A DNA stretch of 64,000 nucleotides from Saccharicrinis fermentans DSM 9555 = JCM 21142. GTDB taxonomy: Bacteria; Bacteroidota; Bacteroidia; Bacteroidales; Marinilabiliaceae. The notes under the pieces are model-generated. The model had not been told where the DNA came from. It did not search any database and was given only the letters and a program-made list of their open reading frames with translations. How positions within the stretch are numbered: the stretch's first letter is position 1; each line of letters starts with the position of its first letter. The position numbers and the translations under genes are program-made. The DNA is taken from positions 3,283,980 to 3,347,979 of the forward strand of contig NZ_KI912107.1 of assembly GCF_000517085.1 (NCBI RefSeq), given 5' to 3'. Shown here piece after piece: positions 1-9,092 of this stretch.

Positions 1-3000
1 CATATTGTGAGCACAACAACTTCCACAACTATCACATATAAATAAACCATTATCACACCGTTTTGAAATTCTGCTATCTATAATATTGTTACATTGTCCA
101 TTAAGGCAATGATTTAAGTATATTTCTTCATTGTTTTCACATTCATCATTCCGACATTGAAATCTTACAACAGTGTGTGCAGCAAAGTGACCTGTTCCGA
201 AATCAGAAGGATACAAAATGTGCCCACAGTCTTTACAGTATAGTTTTTCTAATAATCTATTAAAGCGATTTATTAAAGCAATAAATTGATAATATTTGCC
301 TTTGGGAATGAAGTCTCCCATTTTGTTTATTTCATCAGTATTTAAGTCTAAAATTTCACAAAAGTCAAGTAATGTATATTTTTCCCATTCGTCTGTTTTG
401 TGGATTGTTTCGCATTTACTAAAACACAGTTGTCCGCCACACCACCAAAATTTCCTTTTAAACATTACGTGTGGTTTGTTTGCTAATCTACCCTCGCAAA
501 ACGAAATTCCATTTGGAATATCTTCCCTTTTAAAATCTGCTAAGTGAATGTTATTTGCATAATTACTTCCTTCAAAGTCAAGAAAAAATCTTTGCTCTTT
601 CGCAAAATTCAAAACTTCCGTTTCGTATTGTGATGGAACACCCCAATGCTTTTCATTTGGATTCCATTTAACCCCTGAAATTTTCTTAACCGCTTCTTTT
701 AGGTTTTCAAAATTTGGATTTGGGGAATAAACTTCTCTGCCACCCCAACGATTATTAACCCAATGAGTATTTCCCGTAGAAAAGCTAATGGCAAAATAAA
801 ACTGATTGTTACCATATTTAATCTTTCTAATTTCGCCTTCTCTTGACCAGTCAAATTTTGCAGTCTGTCGTCCTAAGCAATCTTCAAAATAATTTGCCAA
901 TATAAAACGTCTTGTTTTGTCAAGTTTTAAGTCATTCAATATAATCGTCAAAAGTTCGCTTTCAACAAAGAAACGTTTGTTTTGCTGATATGACAATAAC
1001 GCTTTGACAACTACGTCTGTTGAAATATCAATAGGTATCTCGGGATTGAATTCTAAGTTTGTTTTGTATAAATCTAAATCAAATCTTGTAAGTTCATTTA
1101 GCTTTTCAATGGTCAAATCAAACTGACCATTTGCTTTAATAAAAAACAATTTTCTAATTATTCTTATTTGTTCATCAGGAGCGAAGTAGATGAATTTCTG
1201 TTTTAGTAATTCAAAATTTAAAACATCATCTTTGTCTAATACCCACAGAATTACAGTGTAAAAATCGTTTTGAATTTGTTTTATCTGTTCTAAATGCAAT
1301 TCGTTTAACTGCAACAGATATTTTATGTGATTTAACTGTTTGTAGAAAATTTTTCTGTCTGTTACTGGAACCTGCTTATTTAGAAATGAGAACAAAAAAT
1401 CCGATATTTCCTCGGTTGTTGTTGCATTGTTTTTAATCCAATTATCTATTTGAGCATAGTTTTCAAATTCATCTTGTAATAATTCTTCAATTTGGTGTTG
1501 TGGAAATAATTTTGCTTTCCCTATTTCCCAAAATTTGAAGTATTCAGAATGTTCGGTGGTGTCAAATGCTTTCTTGTCAAAAGTGTTGAAATTTTCTATG
1601 TCTAAAAATTCTATTGCCAAATCATAAAGCCAACTCAAAGAAACTGTATTTTCAAATGTTACCTTTTCAGTTAAAATGTCCCTAATGAAAGGTTTGTTTT
1701 CTGATATGCTTTTAAATATCTTTTTGCAATCTTCTTTTTCAAGTTGGTGTATGTTTTGTCTAACGATGTTTTGCGGAACATCCTTTATATAACCGATTAA
1801 AAACAAATCGTATTTCTGTTCATCGTTGCTTTGGTCATTTACGTAATCAGTAAATGATTCAATCAACTCTTTTCCTTTTTTATCTTTCCAAAATTCAGTA
1901 TTGAAAAGAACTTCTAAAAGGTCAAAATAATAATTTAGTGAATTTTCTTTTTTGACTAGTTCTTCAAGCAAAGCAAAACCCTTTTCAAAAGTATATTCGT
2001 CAGCATATTTTTTTAAAAGTTCAAATTGCCTGTCTGTTTGTAACTTAGTAAGGATTGATATTCGCTTGTCTGATTGAGTATCTTTATTAAGAAAATATTT
2101 TGAAACAAATTCTAATGATACTTCTTCTATTATACCTTTAATCCAAAGCTCTGGTTTAAATTCATCTGAACACTTTTGAGCTATTATTTTATGAATTGAT
2201 TTTGTTACTTTGTTTTTGTCAGTATCAGTAAAGCGATTGGGAATAAGTTGTAGTAAACGATTATAATTATTGAAATCATCACTATTTCTTATTGTGTCAA
2301 GTTGGTTGGCTTTTTCAGTTAATTCAACTTCAATTCTTTGAGTGTATAAATTATCAAGTTGATGTTTTCTGTTTTCTTGTTCAGTTTCCTTTTCAAATTC
2401 TACAAATTGATATAGTTCTTTTATTTCGTCAGATGTAAGAGTTTCAATGTTGCTGAATTTATTATTTACATAATAAGAACCAAACTCTGACCCAAAACTA
2501 AAATTTAAAATACGGCTTAATTCTGACTTTCCGATTTCAAGAATATTTGCTCTTAAAACACTTTCAGGTATTTCGTAATCGTCCATTTCATTGTATGAAA
2601 TGAATTTAAACTTCTTTTGTTTCCAAACAGCATATAGTATTTCTTCATTCAAGTTTTTACCAAAGTGTGAAAAAACAATGTTTAGAATATTGGTTGATAT
2701 TTCGTTTGAAAAATGCTTTGGAAGACTATCTTCAATTAATTCGCAATATGAAATGAATTGTTTTGTGTTTAAGTCATTGTCATAATAGTCAATGATAAAA
2801 TTTGATATTTCTTCTTCATTTTTATCTTGAAAGAAATATTTTAATGACAGTCCAATTAGACTAAATGACTGCATTTCTTTTCGGTGGTATGGGTTACCTC
2901 TTCTTCCGTGTCCTCTTACTTCAACTTCTATTCTTACACTGTCAGGCTTTCCTAAATGATTCAAAATAACTTTCCAATCTTCTGAATTACCAACTAATCG

Positions 3001-3192
3001 ACTGCTTTCAGCGGAATTCCTATTTTTTCTATTGTCAGTTTTTGGTGAAAAAGCAATTGGCGTTCCTTTTAGTATTTTATCTGGTTTTGTAGTAAAACTA
3101 TTAATATGAAGAAAATACTCTTCGCCATCAGGTGTTCCAACAACACCAAAACCTTTGTCTTTGTCAAACCATTTTACAAGTCCAATTAACAT
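1..3192 (-). CDS. Large cold-shock-domain-like protein, partial at left edge
   Basis: An open frame runs from ATG at 3192 to the left edge (about 1064 codons) with no stop. Residues 5-18 read LVKWFDKDKGFGVV, the RNP-1-like signature of a cold-shock/OB nucleic-acid-binding domain, followed by FLHINSF. The middle (about 100-800) is long, charged and helical with no family I recognise. Around residue 840 the stretch WNPNEKHWGVP resembles the HARP-type module seen in some helicases (weak). The last 80 residues carry repeated CxxC pairs (CKDCG near 986, further pairs after 1030), suggesting zinc ribbons. It is the cassette directly downstream of group II intron A and of an attC-like site, so it may be an unusually large cassette gene. 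A nucleic-acid-binding role is inference from the end domains; the C-terminus is not visible. Confidence 0.7.
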   Translation of the reverse strand, partial: MLIGLVKWFDKDKGFGVVGTPDGEEYFLHINSFTTKPDKILKGTPIAFSPKTDNRKNRNSAESSRLVGNSEDWKVILNHLGKPDSVRIEVEVRGHGRRGNPYHRKEMQSFSLIGLSLKYFFQDKNEEEISNFIIDYYDNDLNTKQFISYCELIEDSLPKHFSNEISTNILNIVFSHFGKNLNEEILYAVWKQKKFKFISYNEMDDYEIPESVLRANILEIGKSELSRILNFSFGSEFGSYYVNNKFSNIETLTSDEIKELYQFVEFEKETEQENRKHQLDNLYTQRIEVELTEKANQLDTIRNSDDFNNYNRLLQLIPNRFTDTDKNKVTKSIHKIIAQKCSDEFKPELWIKGIIEEVSLEFVSKYFLNKDTQSDKRISILTKLQTDRQFELLKKYADEYTFEKGFALLEELVKKENSLNYYFDLLEVLFNTEFWKDKKGKELIESFTDYVNDQSNDEQKYDLFLIGYIKDVPQNIVRQNIHQLEKEDCKKIFKSISENKPFIRDILTEKVTFENTVSLSWLYDLAIEFLDIENFNTFDKKAFDTTEHSEYFKFWEIGKAKLFPQHQIEELLQDEFENYAQIDNWIKNNATTTEEISDFLFSFLNKQVPVTDRKIFYKQLNHIKYLLQLNELHLEQIKQIQNDFYTVILWVLDKDDVLNFELLKQKFIYFAPDEQIRIIRKLFFIKANGQFDLTIEKLNELTRFDLDLYKTNLEFNPEIPIDISTDVVVKALLSYQQNKRFFVESELLTIILNDLKLDKTRRFILANYFEDCLGRQTAKFDWSREGEIRKIKYGNNQFYFAISFSTGNTHWVNNRWGGREVYSPNPNFENLKEAVKKISGVKWNPNEKHWGVPSQYETEVLNFAKEQRFFLDFEGSNYANNIHLADFKREDIPNGISFCEGRLANKPHVMFKRKFWWCGGQLCFSKCETIHKTDEWEKYTLLDFCEILDLNTDEINKMGDFIPKGKYYQFIALINRFNRLLEKLYCKDCGHILYPSDFGTGHFAAHTVVRFQCRNDECENNEEIYLNHCLNGQCNNIIDSRISKRCDNGLFICDSCGSCCAHNM

Positions 3193-3216
3193 ACTATCGT
3201 GATTTTTGTGCGTTGG

Positions 3217-3282
3217 AGCAAAAGCAAATGTGCTGCATTGGGTTGGCTTTGAGCGTAGGGATGCAGCTCTTTTGATTTTGCT
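3217..3282. repeat. Long imperfect inverted repeat upstream of the cold-shock-like gene
   Basis: Arms at 3217-3238 and 3261-3282 (22 nt each, 18 paired) enclose a 22-nt loop in the leader of the cold-shock-like gene, 25 bp before its ATG. The outer flanks are both GTTGG on the plus strand, so they form a direct rather than inverted pair. It is not a clean attC site, but it could be a degenerate cassette-boundary structure or a leader hairpin. Confidence 0.5.
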
Positions 3283-3354
3283 GAAGCGTTGGCATTTTAT
3301 CTTTCATTTTTCTGTACATTTTCTGTCGGTCTTGTCGTTTTTTAGGGTTGCACA

Positions 3355-5328
3355 GTAGAGTAGAGCCTGATAGCTTACTCCCATTATTACTTCTAAAAGT
3401 AGCAATAATAAGTAAACTATCAGCGCCCCCTTCATCAAACCGTACGTGAAGTTTTCCCTCATACGGCTTACCGATAGAGTTCTTCATTGAGCTTTCGCAA
3501 GGGTTTTCAAGCGTGCATACTTTTCCAAGTCTAACAGCCTTTTGCTTTGTACAAAAGTACTGTATGGTCGCTGGCGAAGCGACTTGTGCGCTTTACGTCC
3601 TTTGCTTTTGAGCCATTTAAATAGTTTATAATCCAAGTGTTTGATGATAACCTTTATGGTTTCCCAAATGTGCGTTACCTTACTTATAGAGAAATAATTA
3701 AGCCAACCTATTAATAATGAGTTGAGCTTGTAAAGCAAAGGTTCAATCTTCCAATGCCTACGTTTTGCTAAAAGCTCACGAATGTTGGCAAAGAGTTTAC
3801 TCCTTGATTTCATACTCGGGCGGACGTTGGTATAGTTCTTCCTGTTCCAAGCGAATTTGGAGCGGATTACCCTGAACTCAAACCCCAAAAAGAATAGGCT
3901 TTTCTTATGCACATGCAAAATAGTTGTCTTTTCCTTATTGATGGTAAGCCCCATCCGTGTCATTAATGAATCGATATGTGCTAATATTTCTCTGCTGTAA
4001 TAGTAAGTTCCCATAAGCACAAAGTCATCGGCATAACGCACAATTCGTATGTTTGCTTTGGAGAATTTACTCTTTGAATTATTGACTATTCGGTCAAAAG
4101 CATGTAGGTAAATATTCGATAACAATGGACTAATAACCCCTCCTTGCGGCGTACCTGCTGTACTCGACAACAACTTTCCGTTCTTTAATTGTTTTGGGGC
4201 TGTTAACCACTGTTCGATAATATCCAGAATTCCTTTGTCACTGATGCGTTCTTTAAGCAGTACAAACAGTTTATCGTGAGGAATGGTATCGAAGTATTTC
4301 GATAAATCTGCATCATAGATGAAATGATGTCCATCGTAGATATTCTGTTTGATTTGCTTGATTGCATCCTGTGCCCCCCGTTTGGGTCTAAATCCATATG
4401 AAGTAGTAATAAAGTCGGCTTCCCAAAGTGGCTCAATCAGCATCTTAACAGCCATTTGTGCTACTCTGTCTTTTTTGGTGGGAATACCCAACATGCGAAA
4501 CTCACCTTTCTTCTCCTTCGGGATTTCTACCTGACGAACAGCCTGACTTCGGTAGGTATTGGTACGAAGTTCTGTTTGCAACTCCTTGAGGAATTTGGAT
4601 ACACCATATTTCTCAATATCTGCAAACGACATCTTGTCAACTCCTGTGCCTTTGGAATAATTCTGTTTTACTCTACGATAGGATTCCTCTATCACATAGT
4701 CTAAGCTCATCTTGTCGCTTAAACTATAAGCTTTAAATTCTTGTCTTGCTTGGCTCTAATGTATAGCTTCCTTTGGAATTCACGAACTCTTTCATCGGTC
4801 AGAAATGACGATGGACTTACTAATAGACTTGCGTCAATATAGGTCGTTCTGTTTTCCATATAAGCTTCTCTAAAGTAGAGCCCCTTCCCTATGCAGCGTT
4901 TTGTTGTCGCTACAGTCTGTGGTACTATGGGCTCCTCCGACTTCTCTTGTTTCCTTGCTGAATTTCGCTATGCTTATATCAGCCTGTTTAAGATTGCCAA
5001 ACTTTAAAACAAGAGACCTCCCACGTTCCGTAATAATCCATCTATAACCACGCCATCCCTATGACTCCGGTAGACCGTTGTATTTCAAATTGCTGTTAAT
5101 TCATACAACGTAACAGGGTTCGAAGACCGTCAAAACTCTCCCCATCTACTGATACACTTCTCGAAGCTACCACGGGTTCACGCTTGCGCATTACGGCTTG
5201 GTCATTTGAACATACCGAGCTTCAGCGAAGACCCTCACGGGCTTAACTGTCGGCAGCTCTTCTAAATGAACAGCAAATTATTTAGGTAGGATTTACACCT
5301 ACTGGATTACCACAGCTTCGTGGCACAC
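3355..5328 (-). mobile_element. Group II intron, copy A (reverse transcriptase frameshifted)
   Basis: Comparison of three near-identical copies in this window fixes the ends. The intron starts with GTGTGCCACG at 5328 (matching the GUGYG 5' consensus) and ends with CTCTAC at 3355. Length is 1974 bp. The 5' exon ends ACGTTG and the 3' exon starts TGTGCAACCC. The intron encodes one LtrA-like protein and has about 470 nt of non-coding 5' RNA. The target is the R' (GTTR) box of an attC-like site at 5329-5456. The short protein without an endonuclease domain and the attC target fit the group IIC-attC type; the class is inferred, not folded. Confidence 0.9.
3484..4859 (-). pseudogene. ltrA: Group II intron reverse transcriptase/maturase, frameshifted (copy A)
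   Basis: This corresponds to the intact 458-aa protein of copy C, but a one-base deletion near 4740 (one C lost, compared with copies B and C) separates the first about 40 codons (from ATG 4859) from the rest. An internal ATG at 4710 still opens a 408-aa frame containing all reverse-transcriptase motifs (the YADD active site and TPQGGVISPLLSN) and the maturase X domain (GWLNYFSI). Truncation removes only the N-terminal extension, so residual activity cannot be excluded. No HNH endonuclease domain follows the maturase domain. Confidence 0.88.
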
Positions 5329-5456
5329 CAACGTACGGTATAAGAATAGTAGCCGACTGCGGTGTGCTTAACTGTCACAATACACGAAGGTTGCAGCGGG
5401 TTGCAATGCTCGAATATACTACAAACTCGGCTATTATTTTTATACATTGTACAATA
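5329..5456 (-). repeat. attC-like recombination site (5' exon of intron A)
   Basis: This is an imperfect palindrome: ATAAGAATAGTAGCC at the left pairs with GGCTATTATTTTTAT at the right. It is the same sequence family as the sites at 42121-42251 and 45199-45326. The R' box (CGTTG in minus-strand sense) is split by intron A. The outer R'' box is degenerate (TTGTAC instead of CCTAAC). No cassette gene remains upstream, because the next gene (5650) is on the other strand. Confidence 0.65.
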
Positions 5457-5649
5457 CTTACTTTTTATTACTCGATAGTGCTTTATAGTTCGTTTTCAGT
5501 CTTTTAGCCAATTTTTATTTTCGTTTTATTACCCGAAATTACTATATTTGACATGTATTTGTATGTTAGAAAGTATATGAAGTAAAACATTCCAAATGCC
5601 TAATAAATAAGGGAACTACAATATAGTAAAAATACGAAAATCAATTAGT

Positions 5650-6681
5650 ATGGGAGCAAAAGTTACTACAGCAATAGTTTTATATAAGGCTCAGTCAAAG
5701 AAAAATGGTAAGCACCCTGCTAAACTAAGGGTTACTTTTAACCGAAAACAAATGTATTATAGCATTGACAACAAAGAGCGTGTTTATGAATTTACCCCTG
5801 AAGAGTTTAATAAAGTCATTGCCCCAAAACCAAGAGGTGTTTTTAAAGATATCAAATTAGAATTTTCATTAATTGAGGATAAAGCCAATAAAATAATTGG
5901 CTCAATGGAAACTTTCTCTTTCAGGCAATTTAAAACCAAATTTGGCATTGCTGGAGGTGACCTTACAAATATCCTATTCTATTTTGAAAGACGTATTAAA
6001 GAGTTTGGCGATAATGACCAATGGTGTAGTTGGGCACAATTCACGACTACAATGAGAACTATTAAAAAATATTTTGGTAGCAATCAAGTTGACTTTAGAG
6101 AATTAACGGTACACGAATTAGAAAAATTTGAACAATGGATGACAGCACAAGACCTCTCCATGTCATCCATTAAAACTTATATGGCTTCGACCAGAACAAT
6201 ATTCAAGATTGCACAACGTGAGGGAGCCATTTCTAAAGATATTTACCCCTTTGGAGAAGGTGGTTACAAACTACCTTCAAGTCAGAATATAAAACGAGCT
6301 TTGAAAATGAATGAAATTGAAAAAATATACAAATACGAATGTAAGGAGTTTTCATATCGTGACGAGGCTAAAGATTTGTGGCTTTTCAGTTACCTTCTAA
6401 ATGGTGCGAATATGAACGATATTATAAGATTAAAGTATAAGAATGTAGATGATGAGTTCATTACTTTTATTCGAAGAAAGACAAGAAAAACTACAAAATC
6501 ATCCAAACCAATCAGTGTTGCTTATACTGATGATTTAAAAAGGCTAATTGACAAGTGGGGAAATAAAGACCGCTCACCTGAAAACTATATATTTCGTTTT
6601 ATCAATGAAGATATGACCGAAAAACAGGTAAGGCGCGGTTTAGACAGACTTATAAAAAGAACAAACGACCACATGAAAAAA
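5650..6681 (+). pseudogene. Tyrosine recombinase, N-terminal segment (split by IS256)
   Basis: Bacteroidota-type phage integrase. The N-terminal arm (about residues 1-100) is followed by a SAM-like core-binding domain (110-190) and the start of the catalytic domain, including the first catalytic Arg region (LLNGANMNDIIRLKYKNV). The coding sequence is interrupted after codon 344 (HMKK) by the IS256-family element at 6682; the open frame then runs a few codons into the IS. The rest lies at 8178-8266 and 10801-10933. Joining the three segments at the target duplications restores one uninterrupted frame of about 418 aa. A TATATTTG box at 5553-5560 is a possible -7 element. It is not IntI-like: I see no integron-specific insertion and the architecture is that of mobile-element integrases. 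Confidence 0.9.
6674..6681. repeat. 8-bp target duplication of the IS256-family element (left copy)
   Basis: TGAAAAAA at 6674-6681 is repeated at 8170-8177, immediately outside the inverted ends of the IS. Eight bp is the usual duplication length for IS256 insertion. Confidence 0.9.
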
Positions 6682-6734
6682 GAGACTGTAAACTCAACTC
6701 TGTCCATAATTTAAAAATTATATTTTTGAGGATT

Positions 6735-7970
6735 ATGGAAAAAAAAGAATTGAACCCCGAGTATATCGCTATGCGTGATATGGCACTCGAACAGTTAAAG
6801 AGCGGTAAATCCCTGACGGGTAAGGGTGGAGTATTTGCACCCATTATAAAGGAGTTTTTGGAGAGCGCTTTGGAGGCCGAGATGGACGAGCATTTGACCT
6901 CCGAGCGTCGCTCCCAGGGCAATAAGCGCAACGGCAAGGGTAACAAAACGGTTAGATCCGAAGGCGGTAGTGTGGACATTGAACCGCCCTATGACCGCCA
7001 CGGGGATTTTGAGCCCGAAATAGTAAAGAAGCGGCAGACCGTTTTGGCAGACAGCCTTGCCCCCAAGATTATTAGCCTTTACGGCAAGGGTATGAGCCTA
7101 CGTGACATCGGATCATATATCCGGGACATGTACGACGTTGAGGTTTCCCCAACCGTTTTGAGCAACATTACCGACAGGGTGATCCCACAGGTCAAGGAGT
7201 GGCAGAACCGACCCCTAGACGATGTTTACCCCATTGTTTGGATGGATGCTATGCAACTACAAGGTAAGGGACGGGGGAAGGGTAGTATCGCGCGCCGTAT
7301 ACAATATTTTGGCTATCAACAAAAGCGGCAGGAAGGAACTCATAGGGATGTACATTTCCGAAAGCGAGGGCGCTAACTTCTGGCTGTCGGTATTAACAGA
7401 CCTAAAGAGCCGCGGAGTAAAGGATATCCTGGTTGCCTGTACGGATAATCTGACGGGTTTTTCACAGGCGATATTAAGCATATTCCCCGATACAGAAATT
7501 CAAAAGTGCGTGATACACCAAATTCGGAATTCGCTCAAATACGTGGTCTCCAAAGACCAGAAAGAATTTATGAAGGACTTGAAAAAAGTGTACCAAGCCC
7601 CAACCAAGCCCCAACCAAGTCACAAGCCGAGAGCGAGCTGATTAACCTAGAAGTAACGTGGGGCAAAAAGTACCCCGTGGTGCTGCGCTCGTGGAACGAC
7701 AACTGGGAGGAGCTGTCCGCTTACTTTAAATATGACGCCCCCATTAGGAAGCTGATTTATACCACAAACGCCGTTGAAGGCTTCCACAGGCAGGTTCGCA
7801 AGGTAACCAAGACCAAGGGTGCGTTTTCCAGCGACATGGCTTTGATGAAATTCATTTATCTGGCCACCGAAAACATATCGAAAAAGTGGACTCAACCCAT
7901 ACAGAACTGGGCATTGACAGCCCAGCAGCTTTGTATCATGTTTGAGGGGAGGTTTGTTATCAATCTGTGA
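6735..7970 (+). pseudogene. IS256-family transposase, two frameshifts
   Basis: Mutator-type DDE transposase (about 410 aa when the frames are joined). The frame starts at ATG 6735 with MEKKELNPEY. A one-base A insertion near 7254 (in ATGCAACTAC) shifts the frame just after the first catalytic Asp (VWMDAM). A tandem duplication of 11 bp (7598-7608 copied at 7609-7619) shifts it back. Visible family motifs are LVACTDNLTGF (second Asp), HQIRNS, and TTNAVEGFHRQVRK with the final catalytic Glu. The element can probably no longer move unless a helper copy acts in trans. Confidence 0.93.
7598..7619. repeat. 11-bp tandem duplication inside the IS256 transposase
   Basis: CCCCAACCAAG occurs twice in direct succession; one copy is expected from the transposase frame. 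It causes the second frameshift of the gene. A tandem duplication of the same length occurs in the recombinase remnant at 38596-38617. Confidence 0.88.
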
Positions 7971-8003
7971 GCACACACCAAATTATAAAAGCGAAGGTAG
8001 GTC

Positions 8004-8075
8004 CGCTTATGAGTTCTGCCAAGGGTATATAAACGGCTTCGTACCTCAGCCGCCCTTGGCAAAAATCATAAGCTC
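8004..8075 (+). terminator. Hairpin downstream of the IS256 transposase
   Basis: Nested stems: GCTTATGA with TCATAAGC outside, and TGCCAAGGG (8017-8025) with CCCTTGGCA (8053-8061) inside. No long T-run follows. It is plausible as an IS-internal terminator or an end structure. Confidence 0.5.
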
Positions 8076-8177
8076 CCCGATGAAGCTTTTAGAAATTGGT
8101 TAAAAGAAAAATAATGAGTTAATTTGAAATCGTAAAAAAACAACAGGACAGAGTTCAGCTAACATTCCCTGAAAAAA

Positions 8178-8266
8178 ATTGCCACAGAAGTAGGTATTGA
8201 TAAAACAGTAACTACCTATACAGCAAGACATAGTTTTTCAACTGTTTTAAAGCGTTCCGGAGTTTC
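8178..8266 (+). pseudogene. Tyrosine recombinase, middle segment (between IS256 and IS21)
   Basis: Continues the recombinase from 6681: it reads IATEVGIDKTVTTYTARHSF and then STVLKRSGVS, containing the catalytic HxxR-type region (TARHSF). The left edge is the second copy of the IS256 duplication. The right edge is the GTTTC target duplication of the IS21 element that starts at 8267. Confidence 0.88.
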
Positions 8267-8355
8267 TGGACATTCTGTTTTATTCGGACACCCATTCCGG
8301 TTTTATCCGGACACTTTTTAGGTCTGCGATTTTTTCAAAAATAGGTATTATTTTT

Positions 8356-9087
8356 TTAACGTTTTGCTATCATTTTTCTCATTGATTCGCCTTGCATTTC
8401 GATACGGTATGACCCGTTAACCAACCTATCCATTACTGCATCGGCAACCACGGGGTCACCTATCGATTCAAACCATTGTTTTAAAGGAACTTGAGATGTT
8501 ATCATTGTTGATTTTAGGTTATGTCTGTCGTCAATAATTTCAAGCAACATATTTCTTGAGCCGGTGTCCAAAGCTTTGAGGCCAAAATCATCTATAATAA
8601 GTAAATCACATTTAAGTATTTTCTTTATTTCTCTGGGGTAACTACCATCTGCCTTGGCATACATCAACTTGTCAAAAAGCTTGTTGGCCGTTACATAAAG
8701 AGTACTCATCCCATTGGTGCAGGCATGATATCCCAGGGCGCACGCAACAAAGGACTTGCCCACGCCCGTAGGTCCCGTCAATAGGATGTCGCGGCCTTTT
8801 TCTACCCATTGGCACATCTGGAGTTTTACCAAAAGATTTTTGTCCAGGTTCCTGTGGGTATTAAAATCAACCTGATCTATTGATGCGCTTTGTTTCAGGT
8901 TGGCCATTTTGATATACCGTTCGAGCTTTCTATTGTACCGTTCGTCATACTCCGCATCGATTAATATAGCGAGCAGTTCGTCGAAGGTTAGACCTTGACT
9001 GCTGCCTGATTCGAACACTTGGTTGTACGCTCTTTCTATACCGTACAACTTCATTTGCTTTACTTTTTCAATAGTTTGTGCGTTCAT
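8356..9087 (-). CDS. istB: IS21-family helper ATPase IstB
   Basis: This 243-aa DnaA/AAA+-type ATPase assists the IstA transposase in target selection. The Walker A motif GPTGVGKS lies near residue 105 and Walker B LLIIDDFG near 168; an N-terminal helical IstB domain covers about 1-80. The length is normal for the family. It lies 5 bp downstream of istA on the same strand, the standard IS21 operon. No damage is visible. Confidence 0.95.
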   Translation of the reverse strand: MNAQTIEKVKQMKLYGIERAYNQVFESGSSQGLTFDELLAILIDAEYDERYNRKLERYIKMANLKQSASIDQVDFNTHRNLDKNLLVKLQMCQWVEKGRDILLTGPTGVGKSFVACALGYHACTNGMSTLYVTANKLFDKLMYAKADGSYPREIKKILKCDLLIIDDFGLKALDTGSRNMLLEIIDDRHNLKSTMITSQVPLKQWFESIGDPVVADAVMDRLVNGSYRIEMQGESMRKMIAKR

Positions 9088-9092
9088 CTTTT

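Larger units (their letters stand above)
6682..8169 (+). mobile_element. IS256-family insertion sequence (1488 bp)
   Basis: The terminal inverted repeats are the first and last 24 bp (18 of 24 match, sharing CTCTGTCC internally). An 8-bp target duplication (TGAAAAAA) flanks the element, and removing the IS restores the recombinase frame. It carries a single transposase gene, now broken by two frameshifts, and a strong hairpin after the gene (8004-8075). Confidence 0.93.

Noticed and set aside
3217-3282. Full attC site in front of the cold-shock-like gene
   Set aside because: The stem is strong, but the outer boxes are in direct (GTTGG, GTTGG) rather than inverted orientation, so only an inverted repeat is reported.
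3194-3487. 97-codon open frame at the 3' end of intron A
   Set aside because: It overlaps the intron's 3' RNA region (domains V-VI) and exon sequence, is not present as a frame in copies B and C, and has no protein features.
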